Below the pieces are notes generated by a model. It saw only the letters and a program-made list of their open reading frames with translations, was not told where the DNA came from and did not search any database. Shown here one piece after another: positions 10,601 through 18,951 of a DNA stretch of 64,000 bases. Origin of the DNA: QZLE01 sp033852075 (GTDB lineage Bacteria; Pseudomonadota; Gammaproteobacteria; QZLD01); the NCBI GenBank assembly GCA_033852075.1, contig JAWSVC010000017.1, positions 54,344 to 118,343 on the forward strand, in the 5' to 3' direction. Position 1 is the stretch's first letter, and every line of letters starts with the position of its first letter. A program made the position numbers and the translations under genes.

Positions 10601-13600
10601 CAGGATTGTATAATTTCCGGCAGCAAGACCATCCATGCCGCTCAGATATACTTGTGATCCTATTTCATAGGTAAAACCTTCGTAGATACCAGCATCATTA
10701 AAACCATATGGATTATTTGCGGTTGGGATTATCGCAAAACTGCCGCTATCGTTGGTTAGAACATCAGTGGAGCCGCCAATTCCCGGTACAAACTCATAGG
10801 CATACAGGTCACCGGAGCTGGATATATCCACAACAGATCCATCAGACAGCTCTACATCTATTGCATCAATAGCTATCTTTTTTTCCGGTAAATCTTCAAT
10901 CAGGTAATCATTAATGGATTTATTTTCACCATCATATGGATTTTGGTATTTCCAATCCAGACCATCGCTGACATAACCAAACAGGTTGTAGCTATTCTCC
11001 AGCGCGACTGAGGTTACGCTGCCATTGCCAAGTACAATCTTACTGGCCGAATCGTTATCGGAATCCGCAAGAAGAACGACTTTATCGGTATCAGAATCCA
11101 GATATCCGCTTTGCAGAGTAATCTCTCCCCCCGGAGCTTTTATAACGCCGTTTTGTATAATCTGCGGAGCAGTCACCGTAATATTGCTGCCAACCGACAT
11201 GATCGCTGCGCCACCATTTTCTGCGCTAACTTCATCCGGCCTGCTGATGGTTACTTTACCTTCTGCATTATCGGCAATGGTAAGCTTGTAGTCTGTTAGG
11301 GTTGTTGCATAAACCTGATGTGCATCCAGATTAAGATCAGCGGTAGTAGCCAGCTCTCCCTGAAATCCTTCAAAATCACCTTCAACATAAGTTAAGCCAT
11401 TAAGGCGAATATCACCAGAACTGTTTAGATTAATCTGTTCAGCCCCATTGATGTGGAATGAACCGTAAAGATCAATATGATCAGATGAAATATTCAGGCT
11501 TCCATTACCTGTATATAGTCCACTATCTGCCAACTGATATTGATCAATCGTGTTTTCTGTAGATGAATAACGCCCAATTGCGACATATGAACTATCTAAA
11601 TTCACATCTCCGTTAACAACCAATTCTGCCGTATTGATTTGCAGATTATTATGCAAATTCAAGTTTACACCACCATCAATAATTACCTTGCCTGTTTCGG
11701 AAAATATATTTGTTTCAGTACTATAAAGATTTGTTGTGATCAAATTTAATGAATCAAAACCACCTTCTTCAATCATGGATGAATTAATATGGGCAACCCC
11801 GTTCATCTCATCATTAATATCGGTGCCGGTTGCATAGACCGCGACAAAATCATTATCATGCAGGTGAATAATTCCCGGATTCAGCGGATGATCTACCTGC
11901 TTATTAGTACGACTTACGTTTTCTTGTAATACATCTGTTTTAACTACAGCATTATTTATTATGGTCAGACTACCACCGCGAGCACCTACAACATCTGCAG
12001 CATGAGCATCCATGGTTCCGTTGAGGAACATTCCTTCCGCGGACCTGATAGTGATGGTACCGGCATCTGCTGCAATCTGCTGTTCGGTTATACCGATGGT
12101 TCCATCTGCTCTGACATCATTGGCATCAAATGCCGTAGCAGTACCGGAAACATCCAGATGTGAACCCTGTTGGGTAATTACATACCCCTGCTGAGCATCA
12201 ATAGTTATGGTGCCAGAGTTAAATATTTGTCCAGTGCGCAGACCAAGGTCATTAGGAGTCATTATCGTGCTAGCCGAAACATCAATCTGTGCCTGTTCTC
12301 CCAACCAGATCCCTTGACTGGCAATATATCCTAGATCCATATCATTTTCGGTAGAGCGCCGCTTACTAGTGGATAAAGAAACATCTCCTCCATGAGCCTG
12401 GATAGAACCACCAAGATAGAGATTATGATTAGAACTCAGGCTGATATTACCACCAGTTTCTGTATTTATCTGCGCACCATCGCCGATCCATAACCACTTA
12501 AGAGAATTTGAGACTCCAGTATCCTTGGTTAGCCCAAGCTTGAGATCAACCGCCTCACGTTCCCATTCCGGTTTAGTTACCAGTGAGAACATGCCTTGCA
12601 GATTGTCGGTGCTTTGCAGTTGTGCATAACCATTATTGAGCTGCATATTTTGTGCTACCAGATTGATAACGGTATCGGAATCTACTACCAGTCCATCCCG
12701 GTGTGCTGTTAATGAATAGGAACTGAAACCACCCCCGTTAAAAAAGTCAGTATTTAATAACAGTTCATTATCAGCTATAGCGTCGGTTTCGCTATCAGAA
12801 ATTCTTATGGTATCGGCATCAATGGATAGACTGCCACCATGATTGATACCGGTAGCTATCAACTCCCCATCAAGAGCTATGCCGTTATTTTGCCCAATCT
12901 TATTTTCAACGTTAATAGCTATATCGCCGCCATCTCCGGCTTGCAGGTTTCCAGATGACTGCAGCCAGGCACCGCCGCTGGCATTTATTACACTGTCTTG
13001 TTTAAGGTTGATAAAGACATTATTTGCTGATTCAGAGATAGATTCCAGAGTGACACTGCCACCGTGAATATTGACTGGGGCAGATGTCCCTTCCGGATTT
13101 AATTCCGGGGTGTCATTTACCCAGTTCCCTCTGACATCTATCAGTGCATTATTACCTACAGTAACAGAAGTGGTATCGGCTGTTTTTCCGGCAGCATACT
13201 CTGCCGTAAGTGAAACATCACCCCCGGTAATTATGATATTACCATCCAGATTTATTCTGCCTGCCAACAGATCTAGATTACCACCGGATGCCAGACCAAC
13301 CTCGACTTCATTATCAATATCTATGTCACCATATGTTGCAACCTTTAATTCAGATGCCCCGCTATTCTTAAGCATTTGCGTTGATAACTGCAGTCCCGGA
13401 TAATATTCATCTGCAGGAGGCGTGGTTACATAGCTTTTCAGTATTGGATTAATAATCTCGGAAAAACTTACATCCTGCACGGCACCATTAGCATTTTTTA
13501 TATTTATGGAGATGCTGCCACCTGTTGGTATTGCAGTATAATCACTGGAATTACCATCTCTTTGATAGGTGCCTGAGGTGACATTGGCATCTATCGAACC

Positions 13601-15421
13601 CTCCATTACAATACCATTGCTATTGATATTCAGGTTGCCGGCATTTTTACCTTCAATATATCCTTCTTCAAAACTGGATGTAGTATCGGCACCATTAACC
13701 TGCCAGGTTTCGGTTACCCCCCATTTTTCATCGGTTTTAGAATAACTACCTGCCAGACCATCATAACTGACATTGGGATCCGCATCAGCTATATCAACTA
13801 ATTCGCCGTCTTTTAGCAATTGTGTGGTTGAAATATAGCCGTCCTGATACTCAATCTGTCCACCAGAGATATCCAGAGTAACTCCATGTTCAACCAGCAC
13901 ATCACCATCTGAATTCAGGTTGATCGTACCACCCTCGGCAAGCCTTTCATCAACTCCACGTTCGATCCCTCCAACGGCACCACTGATATCGGCAAGATCT
14001 GTTCCTTCTCGTATATCGACGTAAATGGTTTCACCGCGAAGAACGCCATCTCTTTGAATAGGGGAATCCTTTAATTCATTGGAACGTAATTCTACTGCAA
14101 CTACATTACGTTCCATATCTTCTAGCGCATCTTTGGATCCGGATACATCCAGAACACTTCCTTCTGCCAGATAGATTCTGTTTTCAGTTTTACTATTAAT
14201 ATTATTAATTAGATTATTGGTTGCGGTAAAATCAATCCTGCCGCCGGTAGCGCGTATCTGTACATTTTTTTCAACCGAGATTTTTCCGGCAACCGTCTCA
14301 ATCCACGATTCTAGTTGTGCAAGATCATCAACTACCTTGGTGTTATCCGATTTATCCGGAATTACCTGAGTAATGCTGTTTTCACCAAAAACAACCGTGC
14401 CGGTGTTGCCACCAAGACTTGTTCCATCCTTCCAATATTTATCATTGCCTATATAGGTGGAGCTTTCATTTATCGAATCTTTGGCAATTATTCGAATTGA
14501 ACCATTTTCTGATACGGTAGTGGTTGATTGTACCAACCCGTTTTGATTAACTGCTATGCCCAAAAGGGTGATATTGCCACCCTTTTCAGCAATGATCTTT
14601 CCCAGATTTTTTACATCGCCACCGGTAGCTACTTCAACATAAAATCCACGGATATCCTCATCGCCATCGATTGCATTTAAATAAACTTTATCCTGACTTG
14701 CTGCCAGGATGGTCTGTCCTTCCGGGGTGTTTATTTCACCGGAATTTTCAATTTGTGGCGCAAAGATCATTATGCGTCCACCCGTTTCAAACGGGTTTCC
14801 ATCTGCATCAGTGCCCTGAGTTGTCAGAATGGCACCATCTTCAATGCGGATCATCCCCATTGGGATATTACCATCGTGCTCAAAGGCGGCTTGACCATCC
14901 TGATATGCCATGCCGATTGCGATCGGATCTCCATTTTCATCGCGCTGAATATCCAGAGTAGAGGCAATTAGTGAGCGTACATTAACCCTGGAGTTTTCGC
15001 CAAACAGCATTCCATTTGCATTGATCAGATATACATTTCCATTGGCAATAAGGTTACCGTAGATCTTGCTTGGATCATTATCAAAGATTTTGTTGATTGC
15101 AATTGCTTCGGCACCAGGTTGGTAAAATTGAACTGTATTACTTTCTCCAATATTAAAGGATGACCAGTTAAGGTTTGCAGTTGCCTGATCCTGATAAATT
15201 TCCATGTTAACGCCGTCTGATACAATACCGGAAATCCCGGTAACATTTTGGGTAACCCCTTGGCAATCACTGCTACACAGTTGTGGTAATGCTCCGGTTG
15301 ATTCACCAGAATACGCCGGAAAAGCTGGAATTGCCGTACCAATAATTGCACCAAATACCAATACCCCGTTATAGGTTTGGTTTAATCTTTTTGATTTGAT
15401 AATTGATAAGATCTTATTCAT
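4649..15421 (-). CDS. Giant two-partner secretion exoprotein (TpsA, filamentous haemagglutinin-like, DUF3739-type)
   Basis: This 3590-residue protein should be exported to the cytoplasm's outside by Sec and then across the outer membrane by the TpsB pore encoded just upstream. After a signal sequence (about residues 1-38) comes the TPS secretion domain (about 45-290), with VYLINANGMLFG and the following VNVRSLIAST typical of filamentous-haemagglutinin N-termini. The bulk is a long right-handed beta-helix of short strands and N/D/G turns with no frame break over 10.7 kb. The last 450 residues contain DDFLVNQSRVFAMDGGD, ILMWSSETN, DAGRGAKTARG and VVDAGDAGIGTAGN, typical of the DUF3739 C-terminal region. 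The end is acidic, then strongly lysine-rich. GGAGG lies upstream of the ATG. It may serve as a surface adhesin; the ligand is unknown. Confidence 0.93.
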   Translation of the reverse strand: MNKILSIIKSKRLNQTYNGVLVFGAIIGTAIPAFPAYSGESTGALPQLCSSDCQGVTQNVTGISGIVSDGVNMEIYQDQATANLNWSSFNIGESNTVQFYQPGAEAIAINKIFDNDPSKIYGNLIANGNVYLINANGMLFGENSRVNVRSLIASTLDIQRDENGDPIAIGMAYQDGQAAFEHDGNIPMGMIRIEDGAILTTQGTDADGNPFETGGRIMIFAPQIENSGEINTPEGQTILAASQDKVYLNAIDGDEDIRGFYVEVATGGDVKNLGKIIAEKGGNITLLGIAVNQNGLVQSTTTVSENGSIRIIAKDSINESSTYIGNDKYWKDGTSLGGNTGTVVFGENSITQVIPDKSDNTKVVDDLAQLESWIETVAGKISVEKNVQIRATGGRIDFTATNNLINNINSKTENRIYLAEGSVLDVSGSKDALEDMERNVVAVELRSNELKDSPIQRDGVLRGETIYVDIREGTDLADISGAVGGIERGVDERLAEGGTINLNSDGDVLVEHGVTLDISGGQIEYQDGYISTTQLLKDGELVDIADADPNVSYDGLAGSYSKTDEKWGVTETWQVNGADTTSSFEEGYIEGKNAGNLNINSNGIVMEGSIDANVTSGTYQRDGNSSDYTAIPTGGSISINIKNANGAVQDVSFSEIINPILKSYVTTPPADEYYPGLQLSTQMLKNSGASELKVATYGDIDIDNEVEVGLASGGNLDLLAGRINLDGNIIITGGDVSLTAEYAAGKTADTTSVTVGNNALIDVRGNWVNDTPELNPEGTSAPVNIHGGSVTLESISESANNVFINLKQDSVINASGGAWLQSSGNLQAGDGGDIAINVENKIGQNNGIALDGELIATGINHGGSLSIDADTIRISDSETDAIADNELLLNTDFFNGGGFSSYSLTAHRDGLVVDSDTVINLVAQNMQLNNGYAQLQSTDNLQGMFSLVTKPEWEREAVDLKLGLTKDTGVSNSLKWLWIGDGAQINTETGGNISLSSNHNLYLGGSIQAHGGDVSLSTSKRRSTENDMDLGYIASQGIWLGEQAQIDVSASTIMTPNDLGLRTGQIFNSGTITIDAQQGYVITQQGSHLDVSGTATAFDANDVRADGTIGITEQQIAADAGTITIRSAEGMFLNGTMDAHAADVVGARGGSLTIINNAVVKTDVLQENVSRTNKQVDHPLNPGIIHLHDNDFVAVYATGTDINDEMNGVAHINSSMIEEGGFDSLNLITTNLYSTETNIFSETGKVIIDGGVNLNLHNNLQINTAELVVNGDVNLDSSYVAIGRYSSTENTIDQYQLADSGLYTGNGSLNISSDHIDLYGSFHINGAEQINLNSSGDIRLNGLTYVEGDFEGFQGELATTADLNLDAHQVYATTLTDYKLTIADNAEGKVTISRPDEVSAENGGAAIMSVGSNITVTAPQIIQNGVIKAPGGEITLQSGYLDSDTDKVVLLADSDNDSASKIVLGNGSVTSVALENSYNLFGYVSDGLDWKYQNPYDGENKSINDYLIEDLPEKKIAIDAIDVELSDGSVVDISSSGDLYAYEFVPGIGGSTDVLTNDSGSFAIIPTANNPYGFNDAGIYEGFTYEIGSQVYLSGMDGLAAGNYTILPARYALLPGAYLVTPTNDSSNILPGQTQYRTDNAPIIAGKYTTAGTDLADSLWSGFVVESGSIARTRSEYFDYLASPFFTAKALSLGEAAGRMPIDAGHLALSAINSLIIENTLNANPAAGGNGAWIDIDTPNIKIYSDQQQLPEGYVSQGLTATVDGAIYISANGLNNLGADSILLGGTRTSAANGTVLDVGAENVEIMSETELNSYEILLAAKDKVVVAENTSIIASGDKIERNETINIVGDGALLRVSAADQIDLVRTGVSATEGELLIEEGAMVSASGSMLLQGTRDTILNGGIQVGTEQQAGSLYLGASQISLSNDSNIEAEGLILPTSMLEQFNLDELVLSSYGALNIYNGVDLQLNSLKLEAAAINGIDNDGAIANITVVDTLTFANPHQSDINFAGEVFNENGTLNFTAGQVVFGSEAIDSNEEYISQNLLINGFNNITMTASNGMISQGDMQLGFGNSGGNSGTNANVTLATPMLTVASGGSLSLNTSNAILNLNNYSSDTIIPAYIGGKLTLDADTVNIATRIDMSGGLVAINAIHDINIDGTIDVSGQEKLFYDKTEYIPAGTVSLNSETGDVNINSVAEGVATIDISSASENGGKAGNLAISAANGALNLNGEIAGSGIETGGSFLLDVKSYEDFDGLFATLNQSGFNDQISMRLRNGDMNLGQISTLLYGHDITLAADNGNINLDQITIDASGNLSSTGKGGEIAIWAYNELNVGANTRITTAATTTDSDGGDILLASQTGTVAIDNAARLDLSGSKGGDLQIRAGRTESNDDVKVTMFDAENLVDGADTIRIEAFKETSVDSTLDNLDIATIKTDTITFMNNCSNNGLCKQWSDNGVTIMPGVDIVTDGDLTIANKIDLADWRYVDANGENTIPGQLTIRTGGSIYLNQNLTDGVETLTQKVGRTTIEKDITLSGESWAYRINAGADITAANQLQTLNYQQNTGNLVIASDTKLRTGSGDLDIAISGDLKLTDQTSVIYTFGQAQSNGALDDLTASGVPVSSYFSGQYLDNGGDINIDVRGDITGAVSDQLQTAWQHRVWTGYLGGESTDGIPTVWGVDIGEFEQGIAALGGGNIDIRSGGDISDLNVTIASTRRFDGEMEYIGGRVGYFNYFGSDTTLFGGGDLSVSATGNINGGVFSNDYGHADINAMASINSGSNNLGLIAMMMDSDFSINAGNNLNLQGVINTTWMYHDNDQPYIQTAGKANNVFFYSYSQDSAIDLQALNGDIQIINDSTQIEGAYNISGSDSEYNYSKNDGIGGAWDVYPALTDAVAFNGSVLLSGNLILYPTSNSTLNLLASSNVNTIGGQKIIIPDVNQGLMPSSNNPVRRYSESNSIGTIDYLMLPSNENKEITFSNVPTHINDYVPNRIVALNGSFGSLNQTQALEFFSAKPALITAGNDINSVKLYIQNLRDSDTSIIQAGGDISFIELEVDGTTSETSRNEIKVSGPGRLDVIAGGDIDLASSNGIYTIGNKENNALAETGADITVMAGVGDSINRTNYTDFINRYLDQESYAELQLLITDLMQGYSGNNGLSYEESIELLQVLPTEISELLIDSGIGDSLPLGINSKNLLSYMQSLQSYQNWLTDYLTSQGISATSDFSTMVQAFEQLPVYKQRELVMQIFFNELKEGGKDGATNGSAAYDRGYAAIYELYQDYATEGYDVSNQDNLRHFLSQGTSFDGELSMYRSRVQTEDGGDINILVPGGRVFGGLAAANDSDSAKAKENANKVGVVAKRTGDVNTFTRDDFLVNQSRVFAMDGGDILMWSSETNLDAGRGAKTARGISVAEYSYDEWGNVIILPPTSLSGSGIRNSSVTPGTEPGSVYLFAPIGVVDAGDAGIGTAGNLFVGAVEVKGADNFDIGGVAVGVQVSTQGDVSGMASAGDVTSSATSSALDQVESIAEDKSVADEQLSWLEVFVEGLGDDNSLKVEAEEEDDKKKNKKPRKKQKGDKLASVDNSRRQQKTNITPL

Positions 15422-15433
15422 TTTTTACCTCCG

Positions 15434-15460
15434 TCCTTGATCTGTTTTTTTGATCAAGGA
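15434..15460 (-). promoter_or_regulatory. Perfect hairpin between tpsB and tpsA
   Basis: TCCTTGATC and GATCAAGGA form a perfect nine-base stem around an A-rich nine-base loop on the minus-strand transcript. It falls in the 41-base gap between the two genes and ends directly before the GGAGG ribosome site of the exoprotein. It could set the ratio of pore to exoprotein or mark an RNA-processing point; the role is inferred. Confidence 0.55.
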
Positions 15461-15462
15461 GG

Positions 15463-17154
15463 TTAGAATTGATAACGAAGTCTAAAGTGAGTACGTGATT
15501 GCCCCTGCTTTATATCTCCGTTATCCTTAAGGGGATTAGCCCAATCCAGGGTTAGAAACAGATGTTGCCACAAAGCTATCTGCATATTTATTCCAACACT
15601 ATGAATTTCTGATTCGGTAATAACTTCACCTTCTGCAGGTAGCGGCTTGCGCTCGCGGGTTTTTGCCCCCTCAGTAAATAGGCCAAATCGCCATTCATTT
15701 AATACATGCCAATCGATGTAGCTTTTAAGGGATTTATTTAAGGCAAGCTTATACAACACAGCATCGTCACCTGATATCTGTGATTCTGTGTAGCCGCGAA
15801 CAGTATTGGCACCACCTGCACTTTGACGCTCATTGCTTACAAGCGGCGAGTCTGCAATCTGTAGAGTAAATCCTGCTTCAGACTCAAGCCCCCAGAACAG
15901 TTGATGCTTGTGAGTAATCCCTCCTTTAAATAACAAAAAGTTTGGTTGTCCTTTAAACCTTTTTTCTTCAAACTCTTCTTGTTCATTTAATAAACCACGT
16001 ATGCCAAAGTTAGTTCCGGCATTAAATGTAGTGCTGCTATTATCTCTACGCTGGGTTGCCGAATAATTCACACTGAACATCAGGTAATCTATAGGGGTTT
16101 CCAATACGCTTTCTGAACTTCCACTTCCCGTATTAACGGTACTGGTAATACGTTCTATAAAATCCTTGTAATCCAACCCCAGAGTTAAACTATGTGATAA
16201 TCCATCAACTGGCAGATATGGGGTAATACGTCTATACCCAAAAATCTGCCCATCACCATTCACCGACAGGTTCTGTCCAAAATCACCTAGTGTTGCCACA
16301 CCGCTTTGTGAGTCGACTGCATAAAAAACATGATAGTTATCACTAAGATCCGGTTTGAACATATAGGTGCCCGAAAAGATATTTATCTGCCCCAGATCTT
16401 CCGGTGATGTCATATATTGTATTGATGCTGAGTGCTCCTTTTGCCATAGGTTGGTATAGCGCAGGGAAGTGCTGAGCCTTAATTTTTCAGTGTTATTGCT
16501 GTATTGGTCATTAAGTTCCATGTCTCCGTGTAGTGGAAACTCGTCCTTTACCTTTAAGTCAATATCAACTGTTCCCGGTTTACGTCCAGGTTTCATATAT
16601 GGAGAAACTCTGCGATCCGGGGTTTTTCCGTTTAATTGAGAAAGCTGTTTTTGTACCGTTGGCATATGCGGTACCTTGCCTTCTTTAAGGGCAGGAACCT
16701 CATTTTTTATGCGTGAAAGCAAGAAGTAGTCGGAATCAACTACCCGAATACGTCCAATCTTACCTTCGATCACCTTGAGTTTAAGGATTCCACCATCCAA
16801 GTCCTGAGGTGGCGTATCCACTATTACAGTATGATATCCTGCCTGGGCATATCTATCCTGCAATGCCTTTTTTGCCATATCTACGGTTTCAGTATTTTTA
16901 CCTCTACCAAGATATGGATAGAGCACCAATTCAATATCTCTATTTTCCAGCAAACTATTGCCGGTAACCCGAAATTCCCACAAATCAAACGTTTGCTTTT
17001 CTGTTTCTGCAGTGGGTTTCTGTGTAGATGCTGCTTCTTCCTGAGCTAATACAACTGATGGGAAAACAGCTGTCAATCCCAAAACTATTATTGTTAATAA
17101 TCCTGCTGTTTTTTTGTTTTTTAATATATTGAGAGTAGTGCCAATGGTAGCCAT
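15463..17154 (-). CDS. TpsB outer-membrane transporter (ShlB/FhaC/HecB family)
   Basis: This 563-residue protein is the outer-membrane pore for the downstream exoprotein. It has a signal peptide ending near SVVLAQ. A POTRA-like periplasmic region (about 45-200) follows, with the family-typical GGILKLKVIEGKIG and the polypeptide turn RRVSPYMKPGRKPGTVDI. The C-terminal 16-strand barrel carries the conserved signature GGANTVRGYTE (the VRGY loop) and ends in RLRYQF, the aromatic end needed for outer-membrane insertion. Length fits the family. An alternative TTG lies one codon upstream of the ATG chosen here. Gap to the exoprotein gene is 41 bases, so the two form an operon. Confidence 0.93.
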   Translation of the reverse strand: MATIGTTLNILKNKKTAGLLTIIVLGLTAVFPSVVLAQEEAASTQKPTAETEKQTFDLWEFRVTGNSLLENRDIELVLYPYLGRGKNTETVDMAKKALQDRYAQAGYHTVIVDTPPQDLDGGILKLKVIEGKIGRIRVVDSDYFLLSRIKNEVPALKEGKVPHMPTVQKQLSQLNGKTPDRRVSPYMKPGRKPGTVDIDLKVKDEFPLHGDMELNDQYSNNTEKLRLSTSLRYTNLWQKEHSASIQYMTSPEDLGQINIFSGTYMFKPDLSDNYHVFYAVDSQSGVATLGDFGQNLSVNGDGQIFGYRRITPYLPVDGLSHSLTLGLDYKDFIERITSTVNTGSGSSESVLETPIDYLMFSVNYSATQRRDNSSTTFNAGTNFGIRGLLNEQEEFEEKRFKGQPNFLLFKGGITHKHQLFWGLESEAGFTLQIADSPLVSNERQSAGGANTVRGYTESQISGDDAVLYKLALNKSLKSYIDWHVLNEWRFGLFTEGAKTRERKPLPAEGEVITESEIHSVGINMQIALWQHLFLTLDWANPLKDNGDIKQGQSRTHFRLRYQF

Positions 17155-17321
17155 CAATTGAAATAACCTTTGCTAAAAAATACCAAATTGTAGATCTATA
17201 ACACCTACACTTATTGCGCGAACTTTACGCCAGTTTGTTTACAGCATTGTTACGGTTTTGCGGCAGGTTAATAACAATCTAATATTCTAATTGGCTTTCT
17301 CGTTAGTAAAATTTTGACCAT

Positions 17322-17351
17322 AAAAAAACCCCTTGATTAATCAAGGGGTTT
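17322..17351 (-). terminator. Strong rho-independent terminator
   Basis: A perfect 26-base palindrome (AAACCCCTTGAT and its complement) at 17326-17351 is followed on the minus strand by seven Us. It ends transcription of the PstS-like gene before the tpsBA operon, so tpsB needs its own promoter in 17155-17321. Confidence 0.92.
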
Positions 17352-17416
17352 AAAGGCTTGCTGTTTATTTTGCCCTTCCAGGCTTATTGTTGTTAATTAC
17401 TATTATTAAATTTAAA

Positions 17417-18844
17417 TTAGAAGCCAACAGCACCAGGCCATGCACCATTAATATGTACTGGAGGACGGCAGCTATCTGGGCCTAATCCTACTGGAGAACG
17501 AGTAGTGCTGTTAACTGGGTATGAAGCATCGAATGGAAATGCTGGAGGCTGAATACCAAATCTATCTGTTGGTTTAGCCATGTATCCACCTTGACCCCAT
17601 GGGTGTACATATTTAGTATTCAAGTTAGCCACAATTGAAGGTTTACCAGCTTCTGTAGCGATAAGGTCGATTACTTCTTGAGTTACCGCATCAGCAGCAG
17701 TATATGCAGCAGTGTTGTATTGAAGTGATTGCTCAACCCAATCAGTGTATTTATCGTTAGCAACATTAGATAGAGTTGGAGCAGCACCGTCAACCTTAAC
17801 GAAACGATAGTTGTCAGCTAGATCCATATTCTTTTCTGTAGATTGATAACCGATAGCCCATTGTAGAGAACCGTCAGCACCGAAATCACCAACACAGTCA
17901 CCCATGTCACCAGAACCTGCGTTCGCTTGAAGCATTGGCCACTCTCCACCTTCTACTAAATATGGAGATACAGAAGAATCAAGACATGAAGTTCTTAGGA
18001 AGTTGATCATAAATTGAGCGCGTGTACCTGAACCAGAAGTACGAATACAAAGTGCTACAGAATCTTGAGCAGGAGCATTAGCACCAGCTAGAGTCATAAG
18101 GTCTGTACCGTTTGCATCAACAACGTCATACCAAGAGTTAACTTGACCAGTGAATAGTGAACGTATTATGTTAGAAGAAAGAGTTGGCATATTTGCTTCA
18201 TCTTCTGCACCTTCAGTCAGGCCTTGAGCAACCTGTAGTACATTACGTAGTTCTGTTGTTACAGGAATACCGAATACCAACTGAGATTGAGCGGTTACGG
18301 TAAGAGCAGCAAGATCTGCACTTGTTACATCACCAAATTCAGCAACAACGTTTAGACCCTTGAAAACTTTAGGCTCAACATCTGAAACACCAACTAGTGG
18401 GATATCAGTGATAGTTGTTTGCTCGCACTTCCAAGAATCGGTTTCAACCTCTTCACAATTTGCATTGTCAAGATCCATTCTTGTGATGGCAGCTTGTTGT
18501 GCTACAGGAACAACACCATAACCAGAACCACCAGTTGAACGCTTGTGAACCAGAAGTACATCACCTGCAGTTGCATTGGTTACTTTTGTATGGTCTACAA
18601 CACAGCTCCAAGCGCGGTATTTTTTACCAGCAGATCCATCCCATACACCACCAACTTTTGCAGAATCTTTGAAGATATCAAAGTCACTTGCACAAAGATT
18701 TTCTTCAATGTAGTTACCAATGTTGTTGTCTTGAGCAGAAGCACCAGAGATAAAAAATTCGATATCAGCAGGTGTACCAGGTGCAACAGCGTATGCTTGA
18801 GAAGCGGCTAAAGCTGCTGCAGCTGCAATTAATTTAAGTTTCAT
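17417..18844 (-). CDS. Secreted PstS-like substrate-binding-fold protein
   Basis: This 475-residue exported protein has a signal peptide (MKLKLIAAAAALAASQAYA). AGGAG lies eight bases before the ATG; a further in-frame ATG seven codons upstream is less likely. The mature protein begins PADIEFFISGASAQD and later has CIRTSGSGTRAQF. Both resemble the two anion-binding loops of PstS/DING-type phosphate-binding proteins, with the S-G-S-G-T-R stretch most telling. It has several cysteines that may pair outside the cell and no C-terminal sorting tail. Codons are strongly biased (GGT, GTT, AAC), suggesting high expression. It lies 107 bases after an exosortase substrate gene on the same strand. The ligand is not provable from sequence; family members are found in association with outer-surface systems as well as phosphate uptake. 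Confidence 0.72.
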   Translation of the reverse strand: MKLKLIAAAAALAASQAYAVAPGTPADIEFFISGASAQDNNIGNYIEENLCASDFDIFKDSAKVGGVWDGSAGKKYRAWSCVVDHTKVTNATAGDVLLVHKRSTGGSGYGVVPVAQQAAITRMDLDNANCEEVETDSWKCEQTTITDIPLVGVSDVEPKVFKGLNVVAEFGDVTSADLAALTVTAQSQLVFGIPVTTELRNVLQVAQGLTEGAEDEANMPTLSSNIIRSLFTGQVNSWYDVVDANGTDLMTLAGANAPAQDSVALCIRTSGSGTRAQFMINFLRTSCLDSSVSPYLVEGGEWPMLQANAGSGDMGDCVGDFGADGSLQWAIGYQSTEKNMDLADNYRFVKVDGAAPTLSNVANDKYTDWVEQSLQYNTAAYTAADAVTQEVIDLIATEAGKPSIVANLNTKYVHPWGQGGYMAKPTDRFGIQPPAFPFDASYPVNSTTRSPVGLGPDSCRPPVHINGAWPGAVGF

Positions 18845-18897
18845 ATGAATACTCCTAATATACATTAAGTTTAAGTAGATCTATTTTTTTGTTTAAT

Positions 18898-18947
18898 GAG
18901 GCCTGAAAACTGCCAGGCCTCCCTCTCTGAGGAACCCAAAGGTTCCA
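18898..18947 (-). terminator. Pair of hairpins between the VPVPA protein gene and the PstS-like gene
   Basis: GAGGCCTG / CAGGCCTC (18898-18905 with 18914-18921) and GGAACC / GGTTCC (18931-18936 with 18942-18947) form two stems in the 107-base gap. Neither is followed by a good U tract on the minus strand. They probably protect the upstream mRNA or give partial termination, which would allow read-through into the next gene. Confidence 0.5.
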
Positions 18948-18951
18948 AAAA

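Noticed and set aside
4822..15354. Many plus-strand and off-frame open frames inside the giant exoprotein gene
   Set aside because: They are shadows of a 10.7 kb repetitive coding frame without ribosome sites.
4649..15421. Possible CRISPR-like or DNA tandem repeats in the exoprotein gene
   Set aside because: Similarity is at the level of short protein strands; no regular DNA repeat with spacers is seen.
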